A stretch of DNA of 64,000 bases, taken from assembly GCA_963804245.1 (NCBI GenBank), contig CAWDPQ010000009.1, forward strand, positions 434,001 through 498,000, written 5' to 3'. Source of the stretch: CAWDPQ01 sp963804245. Its GTDB lineage: Bacteria; Acidobacteriota; Vicinamibacteria; Vicinamibacterales; 2-12-FULL-66-21. Shown one piece after another: positions 1-8,928 of this stretch; the stretch's first letter is position 1, and the number at the start of each line of letters is the position of its first letter. The position numbers and the translations under genes are program-made. The notes below the pieces were generated by a model. That model worked only from the letters and a program-made list of their open reading frames with translations. It had not been told where the DNA came from and made no database searches.

Positions 1-1091
1 GGTGTGAGCTTGCTGACGATAACCGCCAGGATGAAGCCGAAGAGCGTTCCGATCAGGCCGCCCATTGTCGACAGGGTGACCGATTCGGTCAGGATCTGCC
101 AGATGATGTCGCGCCGGCGCGCGCCGAGCGCCTTGCGCAGGCCGATTTCCCTGGTCCGTTCGCTCACGACCATCAGCATGATGTTCATAATGACGATGCC
201 GCCGACGACGAGCGACATCGCCACGACACCGATGAGGACGGCGAAGATGCCGTTGGTCGCGGTGTGATAGAGCCCGAGCAGCGTGTCCGAGGTGAACATG
301 CCGAAGTTGTCGCGCTCGGCCGGCCGCAGCCGCCGCTCGATCCGCATCGCCACTGTCGCCTCGTCCATCGCCGCCCCGACCAGCTCCGGGGACTTCGGCT
401 TGACGAGAAGCTGCAGGCTCGGGTTCCGCGATCCGAACAGCTTCTGAAAGCTGCCGAGCGGGACGATGGCGAAATTGTCCTGCGAGTTGCCGAACGCCGA
501 TCCTTTTTTCTTGCTGACGCCGACCACGCGGAAATGATGCCGGCCGATCGAGATGATCTTGTCGATCGGGTCCACCGGCCCGAACAGCTTGTCTGCGACC
601 TCCCAGCCGAGCACCGTGACCGGTCGGTTCGACTCGACTTCGACGGGACTGATCAGGCGGCCCTGCTCGGCCGTGAACGTCGAGAAGAAGATATAGTCCC
701 GCGTCACTCCCTGTATCTGTGCCCCGTCGAGGTCCTGGCCGCCGTACGAGATGCGCGCGGCGGCCTGTCCCTGACCCGCGACCGCGCCGACGTTCTCGCT
801 GAATTTGCGAACGGCGGCGGCGTCCCGCAGGGTGATGCGCGGGTTGTTGCGGACGCGATCCTCGTCTTCCTGCGTCCGTACGACCGGCATCCGCTGGATC
901 GTGAAATTATCGGCGCCGACGTCCGACACGATCGCGTTCGTCACATAGCCGTTCATGCCCTGAATCAGCGACACGACGGCAATGATCGACGTGACGGCCA
1001 CGATGTTGCCGAGGACCGTCAGGAACGAACGGAGCTTGTTGCTCCAGATGGCGTGGAGCGCGATGGTCGCCGCTTCGAGGAATTGGTTCAA
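1..1091 (-). CDS. MacB-like ABC transporter permease (3' end outside window)
   Basis: Reading the minus strand from a TTG at 1091 gives an open frame to the window edge. The protein begins LNQFLEAATIALHAIWSNKL, has one N-terminal membrane segment (IVAVTSIIAVVSLIQG), then a large extracytoplasmic MacB_PCD-type domain, then an FtsX-type segment (GIFAVLIGVVAMSLVVGG) followed by VSERTREIGLRKALGARRRD, the family's cytoplasmic signature. The last membrane helix is cut by the window edge. A GGAGG sits at 1103-1107, about 11 nt before the TTG, which decided the start. The gene lies 18 nt downstream of the HlyD-type adaptor, so the two probably form a MacA/MacB-like efflux or lipoprotein/peptide export pump. 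The ATPase subunit would be expected outside the window. The substrate cannot be told from the sequence. Confidence 0.85.
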   Translation of the reverse strand, partial: MNQFLEAATIALHAIWSNKLRSFLTVLGNIVAVTSIIAVVSLIQGMNGYVTNAIVSDVGADNFTIQRMPVVRTQEDEDRVRNNPRITLRDAAAVRKFSENVGAVAGQGQAAARISYGGQDLDGAQIQGVTRDYIFFSTFTAEQGRLISPVEVESNRPVTVLGWEVADKLFGPVDPIDKIISIGRHHFRVVGVSKKKGSAFGNSQDNFAIVPLGSFQKLFGSRNPSLQLLVKPKSPELVGAAMDEATVAMRIERRLRPAERDNFGMFTSDTLLGLYHTATNGIFAVLIGVVAMSLVVGGIVIMNIMLMVVSERTREIGLRKALGARRRDIIWQILTESVTLSTMGGLIGTLFGFILAVIVSKLT

Positions 1092-1109
1092 CGGTGCGCG
1101 TTCCTCCGC

Positions 1110-2471
1110 TTACGTTCCGCTTCCGGCGGTCGCCCGCCTGGCCGGGGCGGCCTCCACCTTGACTGCCGCGCCGTCCCGGATCTCTCGAACCGAGCTGAAC
1201 GGCCCGACGATGACCTGCTCGCCTTCCTTCAGCCCCGACAGAATCTCGAAATATTTCTCGCCAGCGATACCGGTCTTCACCGGTTCGAAGATCGCCTTGC
1301 TCTCTCGAACGACGAACACGCCTTCGAGTTCCTTGCGCGATTGGCCGGGCTTCAGTTCGGACGCCTGGACAGCGCCAGCGCGCGGCCGCCCCTTACCCGG
1401 CGTGGCGGGCTCGCGAACGACATTGCCCTTGTCGTCCACCACAGCCTCACGGACGGTCGTGGCCTGAATGGGGACGGACAGCACATTGTCGCGCGTCGCC
1501 GTCGTGATCTCGGCGGTGCATGTGAATCCCGGCCGCACTTCGGGAATCTCCCCGTCCACCGTGAGGGTCACCTTGAAGTTGGTCGCCTGTGATGCCGCCT
1601 GCTGCGGCTGCCCGCTCGTTTGAATCGGGCTGTTGCCGATTTCGGTCACGCGCGCGCTGAACGTCTTGCCAGGCATCGCGTCGATGGTGATCTTCGCCTT
1701 CTGCCCGAACTGTACGCTCGGGATATCGGTCTCGTCGACCTCGACTTCCGCCTCAATCACGGACATGTCGGCGATGGTGAGGAGCACGGTGCCGGCGTTG
1801 TTCATCGTGCCGACCACCACCGTTTCGCCCTCTTCGATATTCCTTCGCGTGACGATGCCGTCAATCGGCGATTCGATGCGGACCTTGCTGAGATCGTACC
1901 GTGCGCTGTCGAGTGTCGCGCTCTCCTGCTGCATACGCATTTGCTGGGTCTGCACCTGCTGTTCCTGCGCGCGCAGCTCCGCCTGCCGCATCTTGAGGTC
2001 GTTCTCCGTCTTTTCCAGAGCCTCCCGCGTGGTCAGGCCGCCCTTCCACAGATCCTGTTGACGTTTGTGATTCTCTTCGGCCTGCTTCAACGCCACCCGT
2101 GCCGTCTCGAGCGACAGCCGGAGCTGCTCGGCCTGCGATTTCGCAGCCTGCACCGATGCCTCACCGCTTTCGACTCGTGAGCGGAGGGTGCGCGGGTCGA
2201 TCTGCAGCAGAAACTGCCCGTTCTTGACGCGATCCCCCTCGTTGACGGCGAGATTCGTCACGCGACCCATCGTGTCCGAGCTGATGTTCACCGTACGCTT
2301 CGCCTGGATCTTCCCTGAAGCAGACACAATCGCGTCGAGCTTGCGCTTCTGAATCGCCTCGGTATTGACCGTGACTCCTTCGGTTCGCCTGAAACGGAAA
2401 TTGGCGAAGCCGATGGCGCCAAGCATCAGCACCACGCCCGTCCCGATCAGAATCTTCTTGTTACGGCTCAA
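1110..2471 (-). CDS. HlyD/MacA-family periplasmic adaptor subunit
   Basis: About 453 aa. An N-terminal membrane anchor (ILIGTGVVLMLGAIGF) is followed by a barrel-sandwich half (VSASGKIQAKRTVNISSD), a long alpha-helical hairpin rich in Gln/Glu/Arg (about residues 95-190), the second lipoyl half (VRIESPIDGIVTRRNIEEGE) and a beta-barrel domain (VEVDETDIPSVQFGQKAKI). The start is taken as TTG at 2471 because GGAGG (2478-2482) lies 6 nt upstream. GTG at 2477 is the alternative, but it directly abuts the GGAGG. The gene overlaps or abuts the stop of the upstream Yip1 gene and is followed by the MacB-like permease, so the adaptor should link that permease to an outer-membrane channel. No TolC-like gene is visible in the window. 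Confidence 0.88.
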   Translation of the reverse strand: MSRNKKILIGTGVVLMLGAIGFANFRFRRTEGVTVNTEAIQKRKLDAIVSASGKIQAKRTVNISSDTMGRVTNLAVNEGDRVKNGQFLLQIDPRTLRSRVESGEASVQAAKSQAEQLRLSLETARVALKQAEENHKRQQDLWKGGLTTREALEKTENDLKMRQAELRAQEQQVQTQQMRMQQESATLDSARYDLSKVRIESPIDGIVTRRNIEEGETVVVGTMNNAGTVLLTIADMSVIEAEVEVDETDIPSVQFGQKAKITIDAMPGKTFSARVTEIGNSPIQTSGQPQQAASQATNFKVTLTVDGEIPEVRPGFTCTAEITTATRDNVLSVPIQATTVREAVVDDKGNVVREPATPGKGRPRAGAVQASELKPGQSRKELEGVFVVRESKAIFEPVKTGIAGEKYFEILSGLKEGEQVIVGPFSSVREIRDGAAVKVEAAPARRATAGSGT

Positions 2472-2473
2472 AG

Positions 2474-3205
2474 TCACCCTCCAACGCGGCTCATCACTGC
2501 GGCAACCGATAGCGCTATCACGGCATAGACCGCCAGCAGGCTGATGGCGATCGGCTGCGTACGTCGGCGGTACAAGACGCCGAGACCGATGGCCAACACG
2601 ATCAGCCACCAGATGATGAACAGATCGGTCATGCCCAGCAGTCGACCAAGAAACGATTTCTCATCGATCATCGGCAGCAGGACGCCAAGGTTGGTCGCGC
2701 TGCCCACAGCCCCGCGGAAGTAATTCAAGGGTCCCGTGAAGACCTGCGCCAGCGACGAGACGGCACCGGCATGAACGACCACTGAGAACAGCTGTTTGAA
2801 CGATGCCTCGCCGCCCATCGCCGCGTTGAAAATGGCGAACAGAATGCCGGATATGATCGCGGCCATCAGCGGGGCGAAGATCAGGATCATCGCGCCGGTG
2901 ACATACGGCGCAAACGCCATCCCCTGACGCATGCGCTCGTACTGCGCGTCGTCGACCTGCCTCCCGAATGCCTCCATCTGGCTGACCTGCTGGTCGAGCG
3001 CCGCTTGTTTGCCCTCCTCCGTGGTTGTGGGGAGGATGGCGAAAAACGCCACGAGAATGACGGTCGTGGCCAGCATGCCGAACCACTTCGGGTGCGCAAC
3101 GATCGATCGGAACGTCTCTTGAGGAGACGTCAACACGCCGACGAAACGGGCCAGTAAGCTCTTGGGCGCAGGGGCGGCCCCAGCCGGAGTCGAGGTGTGT
3201 GTCAT
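2474..3205 (-). CDS. Yip1-domain integral membrane protein
   Basis: 243 aa from the ATG at 3205 (MTHTSTPAGAAPAP). An upstream in-frame extension exists but has no family-like content. After a short Pro/Ala-rich tail comes an amphipathic segment (LLARFVGVLTSPQETFRSI), typical of Yip1-domain proteins. About five hydrophobic helices follow (FGMLATTVILVAFFAILP; ATGAMILIFAPLMAAIISGILF-type; a GAVSSLAQVF segment; LFIIWWLIVLAIGLGVLY; ISLLAVYAVIALSVAAV). It is the first gene of an operon with the HlyD adaptor and the permease, touching the adaptor start. Yip1-family proteins in bacteria have no firmly assigned role; neighbouring the pump suggests an accessory function, which is inference only. Confidence 0.75.
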   Translation of the reverse strand: MTHTSTPAGAAPAPKSLLARFVGVLTSPQETFRSIVAHPKWFGMLATTVILVAFFAILPTTTEEGKQAALDQQVSQMEAFGRQVDDAQYERMRQGMAFAPYVTGAMILIFAPLMAAIISGILFAIFNAAMGGEASFKQLFSVVVHAGAVSSLAQVFTGPLNYFRGAVGSATNLGVLLPMIDEKSFLGRLLGMTDLFIIWWLIVLAIGLGVLYRRRTQPIAISLLAVYAVIALSVAAVMSRVGG

Positions 3206-3393
3206 AGGAGATGGTTGGGAGACGTCCTGAACGGCTCGCGCCGAGTGGGGACGTAACAATTCTAGCCTAATAATACGACCCTGGCGGCCCGGATGTTTCG
3301 TCATTCACCGCTCGGAAGTCCCTGCTTACCGAGCAGTTTAGGGGTGGGCGACGGGGTCGGATGGGGGCGTATCGTACGGTAAGCTGGCCCGTC
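3206..3393. other. divergent intergenic region
   Basis: This 188-bp gap separates two divergent operons. On the minus strand a TAGAAT-like -10 can be read near 3261-3266, without a convincing -35. On the plus strand no clear promoter stands out. No strong hairpin or repeat was seen. Confidence 0.3.
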
Positions 3394-4350
3394 ATGCCGA
3401 ACGCCGTCCGCTCTGCCTTATTGGTTGCCTTCGTGCTGGCTCCGGTTGCGGTGCTAGCACAGCCTTTTGAAGGGGTGGGCGCGCGGGCGCAGGGCATGGC
3501 CGCCTTCGTCGCCGTCGCAGATGACGCTTCGGCCGTGTACTGGAATCCGGGGGGGCTGGCTTCCGGGGCGTATTTCAGTCTCGTGCTCGACCGCACGGAG
3601 GCGGAAACGAAGGTCGCTCTGGGCCGACCGTCGGGCGGCCGTTCGAGCTGGTTGCTTGCGCTGAGCGCTCCGGCCATCGGCCTCTCGTACTACCGCCTGC
3701 GCTCCACGAACGTCTTTCCCACCGGCACCCAACTATCACGGGTCGAATCGCTCGTCACGCATCACGCCGGAGCAACGCTGGTCCACTCCATATTCAATCA
3801 TCTGGCGGCAGGCGCCACCGTCAAGCTCGTGAGAGGAATCGCCACGCTTGGCGACTCGATCGGGAACCCCGAGGAGCTCGTCGACGGGGACTTCGCCGGT
3901 GTCTCGAGCAACCATTTCGACATGGACGTTGGCATCATGGCGACGGGTAGCCTGGTGCGTGCCGGCCTGACCCTTCGCAACCTCACCGAACCGTCATTTG
4001 AGACCAGCAGCGATGAGGAGCTGCAACTCGACCGTCAAGCGCGCGCCGGAGTCGCACTGCTCTTGACGCCGCGATGGACCGCTGCGGTGGACTTCGATCT
4101 CACACGCAACCGTGGTCCGTTCGGTGACGTGCGAACGCTCGCCCTGGGTACTGAAGCCCGTCTCACGCTTCGCGCCTCGGCCCGCGCCGGCGTTCAACTC
4201 AATACCGCCGGCGATCGCGGTCGAACGCCTCTCGCGAGCGTCGGCGCCAGCTATGCGGCCTTCGGCTCGCTGCTTGTCGATGCGCACTTCAGCACCGGTT
4301 CCGACGAGGCGTTCAGAGGCTGGGGCGTCGCCGGACGTGTGGTTTTTTGA
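3394..4350 (+). CDS. TraF/FadL-like outer-membrane beta-barrel protein
   Basis: 318 aa. The ATG at 3394 opens a clear signal peptide (MPNAVRSALLVAFVLAPVAV, cleavage after LAQ). The mature part begins with FEGVGARAQGMAAFVAVADDASAVYWNPGGLA, the N-terminal signature shared by FadL-type and PF13729 (TraF_2) porin-like proteins. The remainder alternates short beta-strands and ends with an aromatic terminal strand (GWGVAGRVVF), as outer-membrane barrels do. An alternative start 33 nt upstream would push the signal peptide inward, so 3394 is preferred. It lies just before the pil operon on the same strand and could be a pilus-associated or hydrophobic-compound outer-membrane protein. The exact role is not identifiable. 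Confidence 0.72.
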   Translation: MPNAVRSALLVAFVLAPVAVLAQPFEGVGARAQGMAAFVAVADDASAVYWNPGGLASGAYFSLVLDRTEAETKVALGRPSGGRSSWLLALSAPAIGLSYYRLRSTNVFPTGTQLSRVESLVTHHAGATLVHSIFNHLAAGATVKLVRGIATLGDSIGNPEELVDGDFAGVSSNHFDMDVGIMATGSLVRAGLTLRNLTEPSFETSSDEELQLDRQARAGVALLLTPRWTAAVDFDLTRNRGPFGDVRTLALGTEARLTLRASARAGVQLNTAGDRGRTPLASVGASYAAFGSLLVDAHFSTGSDEAFRGWGVAGRVVF

Positions 4351-4417
4351 AGCATTTACAAAGTTGGAGCTCGGAAAGTTTTCAGTGCATTTTCGTAATC
4401 TGCATCTGCCGCGCGTC

Positions 4418-4445
4418 TTGACAAAAAGTGTCAATGTTGTAGGCT
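4418..4445 (+). promoter_or_regulatory. probable sigma-70 promoter of pilB with overlapping palindrome
   Basis: A consensus -35 (TTGACA, 4418-4423) is followed after 16 nt by TAGGCT (4440-4445), a weak -10. The -35 is the left arm of a perfect inverted repeat, TTGACAAAAAGTGTCAA (4418-4434). An operator overlapping the promoter is therefore likely. The inner motif TGACA-N5-TGTCA recurs upstream of pilA at 12229-12243. No -24/-12 element was found in this gap. Confidence 0.5.
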
Positions 4446-4558
4446 AGTCCTCTCCCCAAGCAACACACGGCCCGAGCATGTCAGCGGCAGCGGGCGGACG
4501 TGTGTGTCCCTTCGTTGTCGCGCGGCATCACATTCCAGATCAGCTCAGAGTCTGAACG

Positions 4559-6361
4559 ATGGCCGTCCGCATAGGGGAATTACTACTCAAAGAGAAGCGC
4601 ATCACGCCTGCCCAGTTGCAGGAGGCGCTGAACTACCAGAAGACCAACGGCGGCAAGCTCGGTTTCACGCTGGTGCATCTGGGGTTCATCAAGGATGAAG
4701 AGATCACGGCGCTTCTCAGCAAGCAATACGGCGTTCCCTCGATCAACCTCACGCAGTTCGAGGTCGACGCCGCTGTCATCAAGCTGATTCCGTCGGAAAC
4801 CGCCAACAAGTACCAGATCGTGCCGCTCAGCCGCTCGGGGGCGACGCTGACGATCGCGATGACCGATCCCACCAACGTGTTCGCCATGGACGACATCAAG
4901 TTCATGACGGGCTACAACGTGGAACCGGTCGTGGCCTCGGAGACCGCGGTCGGCCAGGCGATCGCGAAGTACTACCCGGCGACACCGCCGCCGCGAGCGG
5001 CGGCCGAGAAGAAGGTCGAGAAGAAAAAGGTCACCGCGCCTCAACAGCAGGCGAATCTGACCAGCGCCGCGACGCTCGAGATGGTCACCAAGGCCCTCGA
5101 GGAAACGGCGGCGATTGTCGACGACGATGTCGAGCTCCTGGAGGAGATGGAGCAGATCGACGTCGCTTCGCTGGAGCGGCAGGGAGGCGAAGCGCCGGTC
5201 ATCCGTCTCGTCAACCTCATGCTGATGTCGGCGATTCAGAAGGGAGCGAGCGACATTCACATCGAGCCATACGAGAAGGAATTCCGCGTGCGTTTCCGCA
5301 TCGACGGCATTCTCTACAACGTCATGGCTCCGCCGATGAAATTCCGCGACGCCATCACCTCGCGCATCAAGATCATGGCGAAGCTGGACATCGCGGAAAA
5401 GCGGCTGCCGCAGGATGGCCGCATCAAGATTCGGTTTGCCGCCGAAGGAGCCACGAAGGAAATCGACTTCCGCGTCTCCTGTCTGCCCACCCTGTTCGGA
5501 GAAAAAATCGTTCTCCGCTTGCTCGACAAAGACAAATTGATGCTCGACATGACGAAGCTCGGGTTCGAGGCGGACTCGCTGCGCAAGCTGGAGCATGCGA
5601 TTGCGAAACCCTGGGGCATGGTGCTCGTCACGGGACCGACCGGCAGCGGCAAGACCAACACGCTGTACTCCTCCATCGCCAAGATCAACACGATGGAGAC
5701 GAACATCATGACGGCGGAAGATCCGGTCGAATTCAACCTGGTCGGCGTCAACCAGGTGCAGGTGCGCGAAAACATCGGCCTCAACTTTGCCGCCGCGCTG
5801 CGCTCGTTCCTGCGTCAAGACCCGAACATCATCCTCGTCGGCGAGATCCGCGACTTCGAGACCGCGGAAATTGCCGTCAAGGCGTCGCTTACCGGCCACA
5901 TGGTGCTCTCGACGCTGCACACCAACGATGCGCCGAGCACGATCAGCCGCTTGATGAACATGGGCATTGAGCCCTTCCTGGTGGCGAGCTCGGTCAATCT
6001 CATTTGTGCCCAGCGCCTCGTCCGCCGCGTGTGCAGCAACTGCAAGCACGACCAGCCGCACGCGCCGCAGGCTCTCGTCGAGGCCGGTTTCACCGCCGAC
6101 GAGGCGCAGAAAGTCGTCCCGAAAAAGGGCAAGGGCTGCGACAGGTGCAACAACACGGGCTACAAGGGGCGCGTCGGCCTCTACGAAGTGATGGAGATCA
6201 GCGAGGAGCTGCGCGAGCTGATCCTGGTCGGCGCCTCAGGGCTCGAGCTCAAACGCAAGGCGATCGAGGAAGGGATGATCACGCTCCGCCGCAGCGGCCT
6301 GTGCAAGGTCATGGAGGGCGTTACGACCATCGAGGAAGTGGCGAGGGAAACAGTCAAGTAG
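4559..6361 (+). CDS. pilB: type IV pilus extension ATPase PilB
   Basis: 600 aa, normal length for PilB/GspE. The N-terminal MshEN/T2SSE_N region (MAVRIGELLLKEKRITPAQL to about residue 150) is joined by an Ala/Lys/Glu-rich linker to the ATPase. The core holds GASDIHIEP, Walker A GPTGSGKT (about 357-364), an Asp box (TAEDPVEF), Walker B-like ILVGEIRD (about 423-430) and the His box (GHMVLSTLHTNDA). A tetracysteine zinc site is formed by CSNC (about 492) and CDRC (about 526), as in extension ATPases and unlike PilT. It acts at the cytoplasmic face of the inner membrane and powers pilus assembly. It is the first gene of pilB-pilT-pilC-pilS-pilR. A promoter candidate lies at 4418-4445. Confidence 0.96.
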   Translation: MAVRIGELLLKEKRITPAQLQEALNYQKTNGGKLGFTLVHLGFIKDEEITALLSKQYGVPSINLTQFEVDAAVIKLIPSETANKYQIVPLSRSGATLTIAMTDPTNVFAMDDIKFMTGYNVEPVVASETAVGQAIAKYYPATPPPRAAAEKKVEKKKVTAPQQQANLTSAATLEMVTKALEETAAIVDDDVELLEEMEQIDVASLERQGGEAPVIRLVNLMLMSAIQKGASDIHIEPYEKEFRVRFRIDGILYNVMAPPMKFRDAITSRIKIMAKLDIAEKRLPQDGRIKIRFAAEGATKEIDFRVSCLPTLFGEKIVLRLLDKDKLMLDMTKLGFEADSLRKLEHAIAKPWGMVLVTGPTGSGKTNTLYSSIAKINTMETNIMTAEDPVEFNLVGVNQVQVRENIGLNFAAALRSFLRQDPNIILVGEIRDFETAEIAVKASLTGHMVLSTLHTNDAPSTISRLMNMGIEPFLVASSVNLICAQRLVRRVCSNCKHDQPHAPQALVEAGFTADEAQKVVPKKGKGCDRCNNTGYKGRVGLYEVMEISEELRELILVGASGLELKRKAIEEGMITLRRSGLCKVMEGVTTIEEVARETVK

Positions 6362-6421
6362 CTGGGGAGCTGGGGAGCTGGGGAGCTGGGGAAGCCCCGC
6401 GAGCACTGAGAAAAGCAGACA
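6362..6421. repeat. GAGCTGGG tandem repeat and repeat-family tail before pilT
   Basis: About four tandem copies of a GGGGAGCT unit (6362-6392) are followed by AAGCCCCGCGAGCACTGAGAAAAGCAGACA. The last 15 nt, TGAGAAAAGCAGACA (6407-6421), recur exactly at 7634-7648 before pilC. A diverged version precedes pilS. The unit ends 3 nt before the pilT ATG, so it also covers the usual ribosome-binding position; no good Shine-Dalgarno remains. Confidence 0.7.
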
Positions 6422-6424
6422 CAT

Positions 6425-7555
6425 ATGGCCACACTGCCCGAACTTTTGAAGACCCTGGTTGCGGTGAGCGGGTCCGACCTGCACATCACGACCAACACGC
6501 CGCCGCAGGTACGCATCCACGGGCATCTGCAGCCGTTGGATCTCCCGCCGCTGGGCCCGGCCGACACGAAGGCCCTGGCCTACAGCGTGCTCACCGATTC
6601 ACAGAAGCGGCGCTTCGAAGAAAGCATGGAGCTCGACTTCTCGTTCGGGATCCGGGACATCGCGCGGTTCCGCTGCAACGTCTTCAATCAGCGCGGTGCT
6701 GTGGCTGCCGTCTATCGCGTCATCCCCGAACAGATCAAACCGTTCAACGAGCTCGGGCTGCCGGCGGTGATCGCCACGCTGGCGGAACGGCCGCGAGGAC
6801 TCGTCCTCGTCACCGGCCCGACGGGCAGCGGGAAATCGACGACGCTGGCCGCGATGATCGACAAGATCAACTCGGAGCGCCGCGATCACATCCTGACGAT
6901 TGAGGATCCGATCGAGTTCGTGCACCAGCACAAGGGCTGCCTCGTCAACCAGCGCGAGGTGCACCAGGACACGATGGGCTTTGCGGCCGCGCTCCGTTCC
7001 GCCCTCCGTGAAGACCCGGACATCGTCCTCATCGGCGAGTTGCGCGACCTGGAGACGATCGAATCCGCGCTGCGCATCGCGGAAACCGGCCACTTGACGC
7101 TGGCGACGCTGCACACGAACTCGGCGGCGCAGACCATCAACCGCATCATCGACGTCTTTCCCGCGCACCAGCAGGGACAGATTCGCACGCAGCTCTCGCT
7201 CGTACTCGAAGGCATCGTCTGCCAGGCGCTGATGCCGCGTGCCGACGGCAAGGGGCGCGTCGTGGCGCTCGAGATCATGGTGCCCAATCCGGCTATCCGC
7301 AACCTGATACGCGACGACAAGGTGCACCAGATCTATTCGACGATGCAGACCGGGCAGGAAAAGATGGGCATGCAGACGATGAACCAGTGCCTGGCCACGC
7401 TCTATCAGAAGCGGTTGATCACGCTTGAAATCGCCATGAGCGCATCGTCCCTGAAGGACGAACTGGAGCAGATGATCAGCCGCGGCGCGGGTGTCGTGCC
7501 GGGGGCGGGGATGGGCCAGCGGCCCGGGATGCCCCGGACAACGGTCACAAGATAA
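6425..7555 (+). CDS. pilT: type IV pilus retraction ATPase PilT
   Basis: 376 aa. The N-terminal PAS-like half carries the PilT-specific SGSDLHITTNTPPQVRIHG motif. The ATPase half has Walker A GPTGSGKST (about 131-139), the Asp box TIEDPIEFVH, Walker B-like LIGELRDLET and the His box GHLTLATLHTNSA. VFPAHQQGQIRTQLSLVLEG is a PilT signature. There is no tetracysteine site, which separates it from PilB upstream. The C-terminal tail is Gly/Pro/Arg-rich. It should depolymerise the pilus through PilC and so power twitching. It lies 63 nt after pilB, separated by a small repeat that lacks a strong ribosome site. Confidence 0.96.
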   Translation: MATLPELLKTLVAVSGSDLHITTNTPPQVRIHGHLQPLDLPPLGPADTKALAYSVLTDSQKRRFEESMELDFSFGIRDIARFRCNVFNQRGAVAAVYRVIPEQIKPFNELGLPAVIATLAERPRGLVLVTGPTGSGKSTTLAAMIDKINSERRDHILTIEDPIEFVHQHKGCLVNQREVHQDTMGFAAALRSALREDPDIVLIGELRDLETIESALRIAETGHLTLATLHTNSAAQTINRIIDVFPAHQQGQIRTQLSLVLEGIVCQALMPRADGKGRVVALEIMVPNPAIRNLIRDDKVHQIYSTMQTGQEKMGMQTMNQCLATLYQKRLITLEIAMSASSLKDELEQMISRGAGVVPGAGMGQRPGMPRTTVTR

Positions 7556-7569
7556 GGACGAAGGACGAA

Positions 7570-7648
7570 CGCCGAAGGCTCGGCGAGTCCGCCGTAGCTT
7601 CAGCGAAGGCGAGGGGTGGGTCCCCACCAGCGTTGAGAAAAGCAGACA
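7570..7648. repeat. dispersed intergenic repeat copy before pilC
   Basis: The gap holds GCCGAAGGCTCGGCGAGTCC, then GCGAAGGCGAGGGGTGGG, then CCCCACCAGCG, and ends in TGAGAAAAGCAGACA (7634-7648). The order CGGCGAG, GCGAGGGGTGGG, CCC, GAGAAA parallels the copy at 8929-9008 and the inverted copy at 42712-42797. The central part can fold because it contains short self-complementary stretches. Confidence 0.55.
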
Positions 7649-7678
7649 GAGCGGACCGAGTAACTACGAGAGAAGGTC

Positions 7679-8899
7679 ATGCCAACATTTGCCTATTCGG
7701 GACGGACGAGAACGGGTCAGACCATCAGCGGCGAGCACGTGGCCGACTCGATGGATGCTGCCGTCGCCGCGCTGCGGCGCGATCAGATCATGGTCACGCG
7801 GATCGATGCCGCCAAGGCTGCGAAGAGCAAGGAGACCAAGGTCAAGGCGCCGAAAGGCAAGTCGGTGCCGGCGAAGAATCTGGCCATTTTCACGCGCCAG
7901 TTCTCCGTCATGATCGATGCCGGGCTGCCCCTCGTCCAGTGTCTGGAAATCCTGGGCAGACAGGAGCCGAACAAGCACTTCGCTGCGGCAATCCTGAAGG
8001 TTCGTGAAGACGTCGAGGCGGGCGCCGCCCTCGCGGATGCGATGAAGCGGCACCCGAAGACGTTCGACGCCCTGTACTCGAACATGATCGCCGCCGGCGA
8101 GGCGGGCGGTATTCTCGACACGATCCTCAAACGCCTGGCCGTCTACATCGAGAAGGCGGTCAAGCTGAAGGGCGAAGTCAAGTCCGCGATGATTTATCCC
8201 GTCGCGGTCATCGTCATCGCCGTCCTCGTCGTCGGCGCCATCCTCTGGAAGGTCATCCCGACCTTCGCATCGCTCTTTCAAGGCCTTGGCGCCCAGCTGC
8301 CGATGCCAACGCGCGTCGTCATCGCGCTGAGCGACGGGATCGTGGCATACGGCTGGATCGTACTCGTCGTGATCGGTCTGATCGGCTGGGGCATCAAGAC
8401 CTATTACGCGACCGAGGGAGGGCGGCGGATGATCGATCGCCTGCTGCTGAAGACGCCGATTCTCGGCGGCATTCTCCGCAAGGTCGCCGTCGCCCGTTTC
8501 TGCCGGACGCTGTCCACGCTGCTTGCTTCCGGTGTGCCGATCCTCGACGGTCTCGATATCACGGCGCGCACCGCCGGCAACGCCATCATTGAAGACGCCA
8601 TTCAGACGACACGGTCGGGCATCGAGCGCGGCGAAACCGTGTCCGGCCCATTGCGCGAGACCAACGTATTCCCGTCGATGGTGGTGCAGATGATCAACGT
8701 CGGCGAAACGACGGGCGCACTCGACGCCATGCTCTCGAAGATTGCCGATTTCTACGAAGAGGAAGTGGATACGGCAGTGGCCGGCCTGCTCACGCTGATG
8801 GAGCCGGTGATGATTGCCTTCCTCGGCGTCGTCGTGGGCGGCATCGTCATCGCGATGTACATGCCGATCTTCGACTTGATCAGCAAGCTCACCGGGTAG
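7679..8899 (+). CDS. pilC: type IV pilus inner-membrane platform protein PilC
   Basis: 406 aa, normal for PilC/GspF. It starts MPTFAYSGRTRTGQTISGEH, a typical PilC N-terminus, and carries two GspF domains (about 70-195 and 270-395). The first has FTRQFSVMIDAGLPLVQCLEIL, the second FCRTLSTLLASGVPILDGLDI. Membrane helices lie at about 175-195 (AVIVIAVLVVGAILWKVIP), 225-245 and 375-400 (FLGVVVGGIVIAMYMPIFDL). It is the platform on which PilB and PilT act. AGAGAAGGTC just before the ATG at 7679 gives a ribosome site. It sits between pilT and pilS on the same strand. Confidence 0.96.
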   Translation: MPTFAYSGRTRTGQTISGEHVADSMDAAVAALRRDQIMVTRIDAAKAAKSKETKVKAPKGKSVPAKNLAIFTRQFSVMIDAGLPLVQCLEILGRQEPNKHFAAAILKVREDVEAGAALADAMKRHPKTFDALYSNMIAAGEAGGILDTILKRLAVYIEKAVKLKGEVKSAMIYPVAVIVIAVLVVGAILWKVIPTFASLFQGLGAQLPMPTRVVIALSDGIVAYGWIVLVVIGLIGWGIKTYYATEGGRRMIDRLLLKTPILGGILRKVAVARFCRTLSTLLASGVPILDGLDITARTAGNAIIEDAIQTTRSGIERGETVSGPLRETNVFPSMVVQMINVGETTGALDAMLSKIADFYEEEVDTAVAGLLTLMEPVMIAFLGVVVGGIVIAMYMPIFDLISKLTG

Positions 8900-8928
8900 A
8901 GACAGAAGAAAAGGAAGAAGGCGGAGAA

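Noticed and set aside
264..1592. Long plus-strand ORF opposite the MacB/HlyD genes
   Set aside because: Its sequence has no domain motifs and is Arg/Asp-rich in the way expected for the antisense of a GC-rich gene. The minus strand encodes clear transporter motifs.
4583..6061. 492-codon minus-strand ORF opposite pilB
   Set aside because: It is the antisense shadow of pilB, with runs of Arg, His and Asp and no recognisable motif.
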